Source: CAZOVB01 sp964583095 (GTDB lineage: Bacteria; Planctomycetota; Phycisphaerae; SM23-33). From it: 64,000 bases of DNA. A program made the position numbers and the translations under genes. The stretch covers positions 1-64,000 of the forward strand of contig CAZOVB010000010.1 of NCBI GenBank assembly GCA_964583095.1, in the 5' to 3' direction. This document shows, one piece after another, positions 8,401-15,112 of the stretch. Under the pieces are notes generated by a model. The model made no database searches and was not told the DNA's origin. It worked only from the letters and a program-made list of their open reading frames with translations. Each line of letters starts with the position of its first letter. Position 1 is the stretch's first letter.

Positions 8401-10338
8401 GGCGTCGCGGTTGTCGACAACCAGTTCCAGATCGGCCGACTGGAGCGGTTGGATCTTCACCGCATCGGCCGAGGTCATGTGCCAGTCTTCGCTGTCATGA
8501 TACAGCGAGACCGAATTATCGCCGGCGTTGAATTGGTAATCTCCCAGCGTCACCCAGGCCCCCGAACCGGTATCCTGATCCACCAGAACCCGGTTGGTTC
8601 CGTTGGCATGGGTGACGACATAGTCGGCCAGGGAGTCGCGATCCAGCGTGCCGGAATCGGTAGCAGAGGCATACCACGCATAGACACGGTACATCCCCGA
8701 CTGGGGCAGGCTGAAGGACCAGGTGGCCGAGCCGGTTTCGTCCGAACTGCACACCGAGCCTCCCGAATAGGCGTCGGTGGCTCCGGAATTCCACCATTGG
8801 CCCGTGGTCGAGAAGCCCGCGTCGTTGTTGTCGACGATGATGGTCTCCGCCACCTCCACGTCGGCGGTGTAGACCGGTGCGTTGGGCTGGATGACGGTGA
8901 GTTTCATCGTTCCGGCCGTTGGTGCGACCGTCGCGGTAAAGTCGCCGTTTGCGTCGGCTGTTCCCACCTCGTAGACGCCCGAGGATTCCTGCCAGAGGCA
9001 GACCCTCGCCCCGGCAGCCAGGCCGGAGACGGTATAGCTCTGACTGGCCGAAAAGATCGAACTGTCGAACGTCGGCGTTACGGCCGTCGGGTTGTCGGTG
9101 TACATCTGCATCAGCGGATCGCCCTGGAGATTGAGCCCGAACATGATCCAGCGATACGCCCCGTTGGAAGAAGACGAGGAGGCGAAGTACTCCTTGCTGG
9201 CCTTGAAGGCGTCGCCCACGAGCGTCTTGCCGTTGGCCAGCAGCTCCTTGTAGTACTGGAAGGCGTAGCGGATGCTGGGTCCCAGGGAGGTGCTCGCGTA
9301 GCCCCATCCGTAACGGGAGCAGCCCATGTAGGCGGCCGTGCCGGTATACGGCGAGCGAAGGAACGCCTCGGACAAGCTGGATTCAGCCGTGTCGAACGCA
9401 CCGGTAATGCAGGCCATTGTCGAGACGATCGGAACGTTGAACGCATCCTCCGCCGTCAGCCCCTCGATGTCATAGCTTGTCCAGTACCCGTTTTCCAGCG
9501 CCCAGAGGTTGGTGTTGCCGTGTGTGGCCATGTGCATGAACTGATAGTCATTGCCCATGGCTGCGATCAGGTTGGCATCGTTGAGCTCGTAGTCCCCGTG
9601 GGTCGAGCTGTCCCAGGAGGTATCGGTATCGAAGAGCACGTCGACGTTCTCGCCGGTGAGATAGTCGTCGATGTACTGATCGTAGGCCGTCCAGCTCTTG
9701 ATCTCCGCGTCGCTGACGGTGTGGTCGAAGCTGATCCCGTTGTAGGTCCCTGCGCCGTAGTTATTCCAAAGGATCTCCCCGGTGAAGAGGAAGTCCTTGG
9801 CCCAGTTGGTCGAGACGGGGGTGGTCTCGTAGGCTTTGACCTTGGTGAGGATGTCGCTGACGTGCTGGGCTGTCCGAACCGGATAGCGCGATACGATTAC
9901 GTCGTAGGTCAGGGCGACGTCGGTATCCTGTCCCGCCTCGCCGTAGTTGGCATCGCCGTCGGTGTTCCAGGTCCCCGAGAGCGAGGCGTAGTACAGGTCG
10001 GTGGGCATCGCCGATTCGGTATATTCACCGCAGGTGACATAGGTGTTCCGGTCCGGGACGATGGTGTTGTCCCCGCCCAGCAGGACGTATTCCACGCCGT
10101 GATTGTTGTGGTAGTCGGTGATGCAGTTGCGGATCTTCTGCTGGTTGTCCGATCCGCTGTAGTTGGTGTAGATGTCCGCGACATCCAGAACGGTCGCATC
10201 GTATCCCTTGCGGGTGTACCAGTCGGCCACGTCGCCAAAGGCCGAAGCCAGCGTGGCATTGGTGATGATCAGTGCATTGGCTGAGAACATCAACCTCGGC
10301 TCGAGCGTTTCCAGCATGGGGGGGGGTACGTCGGACAT
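5494..10338 (-). CDS. Giant surface C25 (gingipain-type) cysteine peptidase with seven repeat domains
   Basis: I place the start at the ATG giving MSDVPPPMLETLEPRLMFS; an in-frame TTG 48 bases upstream is less likely. The product is 1614 residues. The N-terminal LEPRLMFS matches the LEPR motif of planctomycete surface proteins. Residues of about 20-440 form a C25 peptidase: HMATHGNTNLW supplies the catalytic His and STMACITGAFD the catalytic Cys (ACxxGxF as in gingipains). A short beta-sandwich linker follows, then seven tandem domains of about 140 residues, each with VDxxDxGF, WxxxLPQxGxYxVYxRW, DRDSxADY and EDWxxTSADAVxF; these resemble golvesin/Xly-type C-terminal modules. The last 140 residues are Ala/Pro-rich. 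The likely role is a secreted or surface hydrolase. Confidence 0.9.
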   Translation of the reverse strand: MSDVPPPMLETLEPRLMFSANALIITNATLASAFGDVADWYTRKGYDATVLDVADIYTNYSGSDNQQKIRNCITDYHNNHGVEYVLLGGDNTIVPDRNTYVTCGEYTESAMPTDLYYASLSGTWNTDGDANYGEAGQDTDVALTYDVIVSRYPVRTAQHVSDILTKVKAYETTPVSTNWAKDFLFTGEILWNNYGAGTYNGISFDHTVSDAEIKSWTAYDQYIDDYLTGENVDVLFDTDTSWDSSTHGDYELNDANLIAAMGNDYQFMHMATHGNTNLWALENGYWTSYDIEGLTAEDAFNVPIVSTMACITGAFDTAESSLSEAFLRSPYTGTAAYMGCSRYGWGYASTSLGPSIRYAFQYYKELLANGKTLVGDAFKASKEYFASSSSSNGAYRWIMFGLNLQGDPLMQMYTDNPTAVTPTFDSSIFSASQSYTVSGLAAGARVCLWQESSGVYEVGTADANGDFTATVAPTAGTMKLTVIQPNAPVYTADVEVAETIIVDNNDAGFSTTGQWWNSGATDAYSGGSVCSSDETGSATWSFSLPQSGMYRVYAWYASATDSGTLDRDSLADYVVTHANGTNRVLVDQDTGSGAWVTLGDYQFNAGDNSVSLYHDSEDWHMTSADAVKIQPLQSADLELVVDNRDAGFSTSGTFYNSGAADAYNSGSVCTAQNGAEATWSVTLPQSGSYAVYARWASTNADSSGIDRDSKADYTVTHKYGTNKVTVDQDSNSGSWVLLGNYTFDAGSTSVVLSHDSEDWRTTSADAVKFVKITDEAINLIVDDRDSGFSATGTFYNSGAADAYNGGSICSADASATATWTAALPQAGTYAVYARWASTNPDSSGIDRDSKADYTVTHKYGTNKITVDQDNNSGSWVLLGNFTFDAGDASVDLSPDAEDWRMTSADAVKFVKITDQDITLVVDDRDSGFAKTGTFYNSGAADAYNGGSICSADASATATWTATLPQAGTYAVYARWASTNPDSSGIDRDSKADYTVTHKYGTNKITVDQDNNSGSWVLLGDYTFDAGNASVELSPDAEDWRMTSADAVKFVKITDQDITLIVDDRDSGFSTSGTFYDSSATDAWNNGSVCTAQNGAEATWTASLPEAGLYEVFVRYANTNPDSSTADRDSWADYSVSHSYGTSRVTLNQDSQGGQWISIGTYYFASGNRTVTLTADSEDWHYTSADAVKFVRDTTSSNDVIVDNADNGFSSTGTWYNSGVVDSYNSGCRVSSEDGATATWQATLSQGGTYEVYAWYARDNGDGSFADRDSQADYTISHALGTTNVEVNQDISAGQWVLLGSFQFDAGSAGVTLTVDAEDWRSSVADAVRFKKVTDVVDVVTDNADARFETSGTWFNSGSVDAWGSGSIVSGEDGARARWYGYLSQAGSYDIYVWFAAQSADGSFSDRDSQANYVVRHATSWATVKVDQDTNPGQWVKLGTYNLDAGLNRVVLMHDAEDWRMTSADAVRWIRAGAQTSLPAVAAEEEPVVAGPGPVETTQTSVAELAVLSSRPSRPASSRLEAPTPAGGARSIGPARLGSDADVLGSIRPGLEPTSQAPMIVQMNSAAGLNAAPQRVASPEPMAETSDALSPIAPLDLLGQLLELDLEAPLEAKAA
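5935..8850 (-). repeat. Seven tandem ~420-bp repeats coding golvesin-like domains
   Basis: The repeat period is exactly 420 bp in the centre: the same 18-base string is seen at 7183-7200, 7603-7620 and 8023-8040. The two central copies (about 7183-7602 and 7603-8022) differ at only about one base in twenty by eye, while outer copies are more diverged. The pattern indicates recent duplication or gene conversion inside the gene. Copy boundaries run at about 8850, 8430, 8010, 7590, 7170, 6747 and 6325. Confidence 0.9.
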
Positions 10339-10665
10339 CGGAAAGTCCCTCACTTCTCGGTAGAAAGTATCCCTGGGCCTCGGCAACGGCCATCCTCATC
10401 CCTCCCATCGACCCGAAGGAATAGTCTCTCCAGTAGTGTCGGACAATTCCCGAAATGGCCATCGTCACAGGCCCTACAAACGATTCCATCGGGAAGATCA
10501 CAGGTATTTTTCCTCAAAGATTTGCCCCGACCCCGGGCATGTCGTAGGTTACCGATGAAGCCCTCTTCCGGGGCCAACGGGCAGGTTCTACAAAGGCCCG
10601 TCCCGAAAAAGGAGTTTGCCCCAGCGGGGGGCAGGAGGACGGCTCAGCAGCCGCAAACAAACGTT
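10339..10665. other. Divergent intergenic region, peptidase/flagellin
   Basis: This 327-base stretch separates two divergent genes and must carry both promoters. I searched for sigma-28 (TAAA, GCCGATAA) and sigma-54 (GG, GC) patterns and found none convincing. It contains AAAAAGGAG near 10608 and AGGAGGAC at about 10633, both well upstream of the flagellin ATG. Nothing else is evident. Confidence 0.5.
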
Positions 10666-11904
10666 ATGTTCACCATTGGAAGCAATCTTCTGGCGCAGCA
10701 GGCCGCCCGGAATATGGGCGTCTCTTACGGTGCGCTGTCGAGCAGCGTTTCGCGCCTGGCCTCGGGCGAGCGGATCACTTCCGCCCGGGACGACGCGGCC
10801 GGACTGGCTGTGCGCGAACTGATCCGCAGCGATGTGGCCGTCGCGCGCCAGGCTTCCCGAAATGCCAACGACGCGGTGAGCATGCTCCAGACCGCCGAAG
10901 GGGCCTCCGGACAGATCAACGAACTGCTCCTGCGGATGAAGTCCCTGGCCGAGCAGTCCGCTACCGAAAGCTACAGCGAGTCCCAGCGCAATGTGCTGGA
11001 AGAGGAGTTCCAGCACCTGGTCGATGAGATCACCCGCGTGGCTCAGAACACCGAGTTCAATGGCCGCAAGCTCCTGGCCGAGGACGAAAGCTACACCATC
11101 CACGTCGGAGGCAACAGCGGGGACAACGCGATTGCCGTGCGCGGGGCGGATCTGACCTCTCACGGCCTGGACCTCTGCGGTACGCGAAGCGTGGCGAGGC
11201 TCGGGGTGGGGATGGTCGATCCGCACGATTCGAGTTTCCACCACACAGGTGTGACCATTCAGACCGGAATCGTGGTCCGCTTTCAGACCGACGGCGATCT
11301 CTGGGCGCCGATGACCGGCGCCGGCGACCGGAGCATGTGGGATATCGCCAACGCCTTCAACCAAGGCGCGAAGAACCCCATCACCGGCAAAGCCAACTAC
11401 ACCGACCCGCCCTGGCAGGGACCCGATGACTACAGGCCGGCCGAGGTGGTCTACGACGAGACCGACGGGTTGTATTACCTGGAAGTCAGCGGCTACACCA
11501 AGGGGACCGGCAACGAGGTCTACCAGGTCTACGATGGGACGGGCATGGGCTGGAGTACCGGCAGCTGGGAAACGACGGCCGGCGAGGGCGAGCACAACGT
11601 CTCGATCGAAACCCAGACCCAAGCCCTGGAAGCCCTGAACATGATCGACGATGCCATCGCCGAGCAGTCCAGCGTCCAGGCCAGGCTCGGCTCCAACATC
11701 AATCGCCTCGAGTGGTCCAGCCGCGTCCTGGACGTCCAGGCCGAAAACCTCCTGGCCTCGGAGTCGCGGATCAGCGATGCGGATCTGGCCATTGAAACAG
11801 CGCGGATGACGCGAAGCCAGGTTCTGGCCCAGGCGGGGGTCTCCATGCTCGCCCAGGCGAACTCCCTGCCACAGATGGCCCTGAAGCTCCTGGGCGCCGG
11901 ATAA
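10666..11904 (+). CDS. fliC: Flagellin
   Basis: Flagellin builds the flagellar filament. The start is the ATG of MFTIGSNLLAQQAARN, which begins the conserved D0 helix; the frame is open 144 bases further upstream but that part is not flagellin-like. The 412-residue protein has the N-terminal D0/D1 helices with LASGERITSARDDAAGLAVRE, a variable middle of about 170 residues rich in Gly, Trp and Tyr, and the C-terminal coiled helix ending LASESRISDADLAIE then LAQANSLPQMALKLLGAG. No strong Shine-Dalgarno sequence sits at normal spacing; the nearest AGGAGG is 27 bases upstream. No other filament or chaperone gene is adjacent. Confidence 0.95.
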   Translation: MFTIGSNLLAQQAARNMGVSYGALSSSVSRLASGERITSARDDAAGLAVRELIRSDVAVARQASRNANDAVSMLQTAEGASGQINELLLRMKSLAEQSATESYSESQRNVLEEEFQHLVDEITRVAQNTEFNGRKLLAEDESYTIHVGGNSGDNAIAVRGADLTSHGLDLCGTRSVARLGVGMVDPHDSSFHHTGVTIQTGIVVRFQTDGDLWAPMTGAGDRSMWDIANAFNQGAKNPITGKANYTDPPWQGPDDYRPAEVVYDETDGLYYLEVSGYTKGTGNEVYQVYDGTGMGWSTGSWETTAGEGEHNVSIETQTQALEALNMIDDAIAEQSSVQARLGSNINRLEWSSRVLDVQAENLLASESRISDADLAIETARMTRSQVLAQAGVSMLAQANSLPQMALKLLGAG

Positions 11905-11922
11905 CCGAGAGGTCCGATCCGA

Positions 11923-13263
11923 TCAGGCGATCCGCCTGGCGATCTCCGGCTCCCGAGGCGCAGAAGGCACAGACGGCAGTGGCCTTGGTCGGGCCCTGCC
12001 GGCAGGGGCGCTGGTATCCACTGGGAAGCCCTGCCTCTTTCCCGCGGTGGCCTGAAGAATTTCCAGGTATCGATCGGCCAGGTCGCGACGGTCGAAGTTC
12101 GCCTCCACCCAGCGCAGGCCTCTTTGGCCCATGGCCCGGGCTCGGCGGGGACTGGATCGAAGCGTTTCGATCGCTTCCATCAAACCGCGATCGTCCTCCG
12201 GAACGAAGCACAGGCCCGCACCGGCCGAGGAGATCATCTCGGCAGCACAGCCTTGCACGCCCAACAGGATGGGCCTGGCCATGGCCGCTGCTTCAAATAT
12301 CTTCGAGGGCAGGACCGTCTTGAACAGTTCCTGCTTTCGCAGGTGCACCAGGCAGGCATCGGTCGAGGCCAGCAGCGAGGGAATCTCCGCCTTGTTCAGC
12401 CGCCCGGTGAAGACCACGTTGTCCAGCCCGTCCCGATCGGCCAGGGCCTGGTATTCCTCCCGACAGGCCCCGTCGCCGGCCAGGAGGAACTTCACGTCGT
12501 CGCGGCGGTTCTGCTTGAGCTCTCTGGCCGCCCGGAGAACCACCTCCAGCCCGCTGGAGATGCCCAGGGTTCCCACGTAAGCACAGACGAACGCATCGCC
12601 CAGGTTCCATTTTCGCCGGATCGCATCCTCCCGGTCCCTGGGGGAAAACAATTCGAAATCCACTCCGTTGTGGACGATGTCGATCTTCCCGCTATTCACG
12701 TTACGCTCCAGGAGCTTCTGGCGGTAGCCGGCTCCGACGGTGACAATCCGATCGGCCGATGCGTACATCTTGTGTTCGAGTTTTTCCAGGGCTCGCAGAG
12801 CCGGCGAGGAGCGCATCGCCCCGGTCGCCTCGATCGACTCGGGCCAGATGTCCCGGATCTCCAGGATCAGCGGCACGTGTCGAAGACGTTGAACGAGGAC
12901 CCCTGCCCATCCGCAGAAGAACTGCGGACTGGTGGCCAGGATCACATCGGGACGAGCGACCACCGTCCCGGCCGCGGTGGCCGAAACCATGTACGACAGG
13001 TAATTCAGGATCCGGCGGAGGGTTCCCTTGTTGGGCGCCACGTAGCTCCAGACACGAAGCACGTCGATGCCCTCGATCGTCTCCCGCTGCCAGAGGCGGT
13101 TGCGGTAGCCGGGGTAGACCTTGCCGGTCGGGACGTTCGGCGCGCACGTGACGACCTGAACGTCATGACCCGCCCGGGCCCAGCATTTGCCCATCTCCAG
13201 GGCGCGTGAGGCCGGGGCGTTGCCTTCGGGCCAGAAGTAATGTGTCAGGTACAGAATACGCAT
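11923..13263 (-). CDS. Glycosyltransferase family 4 (WbuB-like), last gene of the EPS operon
   Basis: The start is the ATG of MRILYLTHYFWPEGNAP, 22 bases after the stop of the heparinase gene; a longer open frame runs back into that gene and is rejected. The 446-residue protein has a GT-B fold: an N-terminal acceptor domain with ALEMGKCWARAGHDVQVVT, then the donor domain with VCAYVGTLGISSGLEVVL, LLAGDG and an E-x7-E region near FEAAAMARPILLG. This form, whose N-terminus includes YFWPEGNAPASRA, is typical of WbuB-type N-acetylaminosugar transferases. It presumably adds one sugar to the repeat unit on the cytoplasmic face. Confidence 0.88.
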   Translation of the reverse strand: MRILYLTHYFWPEGNAPASRALEMGKCWARAGHDVQVVTCAPNVPTGKVYPGYRNRLWQRETIEGIDVLRVWSYVAPNKGTLRRILNYLSYMVSATAAGTVVARPDVILATSPQFFCGWAGVLVQRLRHVPLILEIRDIWPESIEATGAMRSSPALRALEKLEHKMYASADRIVTVGAGYRQKLLERNVNSGKIDIVHNGVDFELFSPRDREDAIRRKWNLGDAFVCAYVGTLGISSGLEVVLRAARELKQNRRDDVKFLLAGDGACREEYQALADRDGLDNVVFTGRLNKAEIPSLLASTDACLVHLRKQELFKTVLPSKIFEAAAMARPILLGVQGCAAEMISSAGAGLCFVPEDDRGLMEAIETLRSSPRRARAMGQRGLRWVEANFDRRDLADRYLEILQATAGKRQGFPVDTSAPAGRARPRPLPSVPSAPREPEIARRIA

Positions 13264-13285
13264 CCATGCCTCGCTGGGTTGGGCG

Positions 13286-14989
13286 CTATGTAAGCAGGCT
13301 CTCGGGAATCCGGTCGAGCCCCTTGGCGATGCAGAAGAGTCCGACGTTCTCCTTGCCGGCCATGTGGAACTCCAGAACTTTCCCCGCCAGGACCTGGTGC
13401 AAGCGGGGACAATATTGGCTTTCTTTGACCCGGAGTTTGCCGTTGCCGGCAAAGCGGATGCACACCCGGTGGTCCCCCAGACGCAGGGCCACCGCGTTGC
13501 TTACGACCGAGACGATCCTGCAATCCGGGTGCAGGTGAAGACGGCTGACCACGGGCCAGTCCACCCGGCATCGCACCTGGTCGCGGACGACCAGCACGCC
13601 TTCGCGGCGGTAGAGGAACTGCCTGTGGTGCTCGGGCGCCCCGGGAAGCCGGCGGTAGGCGTCGTGATCGGCCGAGAGGGTCATTGAATCCCTGTCGGCC
13701 CGGAAGCGGACATTGAGGGGCTTGCCCCTGCGAGCGACGCGAAAGGCCTTCCAGAACTCGCACTGGTCCTGTCCGGCCACTTCCACCGTGTTGTGGGCCC
13801 GGGTCGAGCGACAGTAGCTGCGCATCTCGGAGGCCTCGTAATCGTATACGCCGGCATCGACGATCAGGCGGCGCGAATTGAAGGACAGCTCGAACGAGAA
13901 GATATCCCCGTGGGCGTGTCCCGGGATGTAGTCGGGTCCGACCTGTCCGGCGTCGCAGATGAGCAGATCGTCGGCCTCGCTGCGCCAGCCGTAGTAGCCC
14001 GTGTGGGGCAGGGCGAAGGGCCCGGCCTCGGGCTGACTCTGGCCGGAGGTAATGCCCAGCCGCGCAGCGGCCTGCATCAACTCCCGGGTATCCGGGGCGA
14101 TTCCATGGGCAGCGTCGTTGAGAAGGGCAATCTGTCCGTCCGGGTGGGTCATGCTTTCCAGGGCGCGGGCCATCGAGGCAGCGGTCGGTTCCAGACGCGC
14201 TGCAAGCCCGCCGGAGCCCATGTTGATCAGGTTCAGCACCACTTGCAGCAGACGGCACTGGTACATGGGGGATCGCTCGAAGTGGCCTCCGTCGGGCAGG
14301 ATCTGCTCATCGAGCTGGGAAAGGAGGATCTTTCTACCCCTCCGGGCCCAGCGGGCGGCGTCGGGCCCGGTAAAGCAGGTTCCTGCGCTGAGCAGGGCGG
14401 CGGCGTTTTCCAGCAGGTGGTTGCCCATCAGGTGGGTCTCGAGGTTGGCCAGGAGCCACTGGGCCTGGAGATAGACACTCCGCCAGAGGACCTGTGCAAA
14501 CTCTCTCTGGCCCAGTGTCTGGGAGGCAAATCGATGGAAGAACGTCTGGAGCCAGTTCATCAGACGCAACGAGATGCAGTAGGGCTCCCACCCCACGTGC
14601 GTGCGGTGAAGCGGATGATCCCGGATCCAGCTCAGCACCAGCCGTTTCGCCTGGGAGTAGTTCAGCAGCGACAGGCAGTCGAAGTAGTGCAGATTGTACT
14701 GCCAGAGGCGCGACGCCTCGTCCATCCGCCATCGAGGAGGAAAGTCCCCCTGGTGGGTCTGTCCCACGAAGCTCCAACGGCCGGACAGAATCCCGGCCGT
14801 CGTGTTCTGGCAGGGGCTTGTCAGGAAAGTCCCGCGAGGCCTCCACCCCAACGGGGGCAGGTCGGGTGTCTCCTGGGCGAAGAAGCTTTCATAGTCCCGC
14901 AGCGCGCCGCGCAGGGGGCCCGAAAACCTGGCCAGGATCTGCCGACCCTTCAAATGCTTCCCGGTATGCCAAAGCTGTGCAAGGGACAT
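13286..14989 (-). CDS. Heparinase II/III family polysaccharide lyase-like protein
   Basis: The 567-residue product begins at MSLAQLWHTGKHLKGRQIL, the usual N-terminal form of EPS-cluster heparinase II/III proteins. In-frame alternatives are an ATG at 15055 and a TTG at 15079; none has a clear ribosome binding site. The N-terminal half is an alpha/alpha toroid (DEASRLWQYNLHYFDCL, GWEPYCISLRLMNW, NHLLENAAALLSAG). The C-terminal beta-sandwich starts near the GHAHGDIFSFELS motif and includes DAGVYDYE and STRAHNTVEV. Family members cleave uronate-containing glycans by beta-elimination. Within an assembly operon it may trim or remodel the exported polymer. No convincing signal peptide is seen, so its location is uncertain. 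Confidence 0.87.
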   Translation of the reverse strand: MSLAQLWHTGKHLKGRQILARFSGPLRGALRDYESFFAQETPDLPPLGWRPRGTFLTSPCQNTTAGILSGRWSFVGQTHQGDFPPRWRMDEASRLWQYNLHYFDCLSLLNYSQAKRLVLSWIRDHPLHRTHVGWEPYCISLRLMNWLQTFFHRFASQTLGQREFAQVLWRSVYLQAQWLLANLETHLMGNHLLENAAALLSAGTCFTGPDAARWARRGRKILLSQLDEQILPDGGHFERSPMYQCRLLQVVLNLINMGSGGLAARLEPTAASMARALESMTHPDGQIALLNDAAHGIAPDTRELMQAAARLGITSGQSQPEAGPFALPHTGYYGWRSEADDLLICDAGQVGPDYIPGHAHGDIFSFELSFNSRRLIVDAGVYDYEASEMRSYCRSTRAHNTVEVAGQDQCEFWKAFRVARRGKPLNVRFRADRDSMTLSADHDAYRRLPGAPEHHRQFLYRREGVLVVRDQVRCRVDWPVVSRLHLHPDCRIVSVVSNAVALRLGDHRVCIRFAGNGKLRVKESQYCPRLHQVLAGKVLEFHMAGKENVGLFCIAKGLDRIPESLLT

Positions 14990-15112
14990 AGTGGTCTGAA
15001 AGACATTAACGTCTGCTGTCCCCGATAGCTTAGAGCTTTGAGGATTTGCCCCCATGGCTGGGCGGAGTTCTGCGGTCAAACCCCCGACCGACCTGGCCGT
15101 CCAGGCGGGACC

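Noticed and set aside
5935..8850. Regular repeats considered as a CRISPR array or minisatellite
   Set aside because: The unit is 420 bp, in frame and protein-coding with no short direct repeats or unique spacers of CRISPR size.
8077..10284. A 735-codon plus-strand frame opposite the C25 peptidase
   Set aside because: It is an antisense shadow: the minus strand has clear catalytic motifs and repeats, while this one reads as low-complexity Val/Gly/Arg.
10522..10665. N-terminal 48-codon extension of flagellin
   Set aside because: Flagellins begin at the D0 helix; the extension is basic and unrelated.
11905..11922. Terminator sought between flagellin and the convergent glycosyltransferase
   Set aside because: Only 18 bases separate the stops and there is no stem with a T-run.
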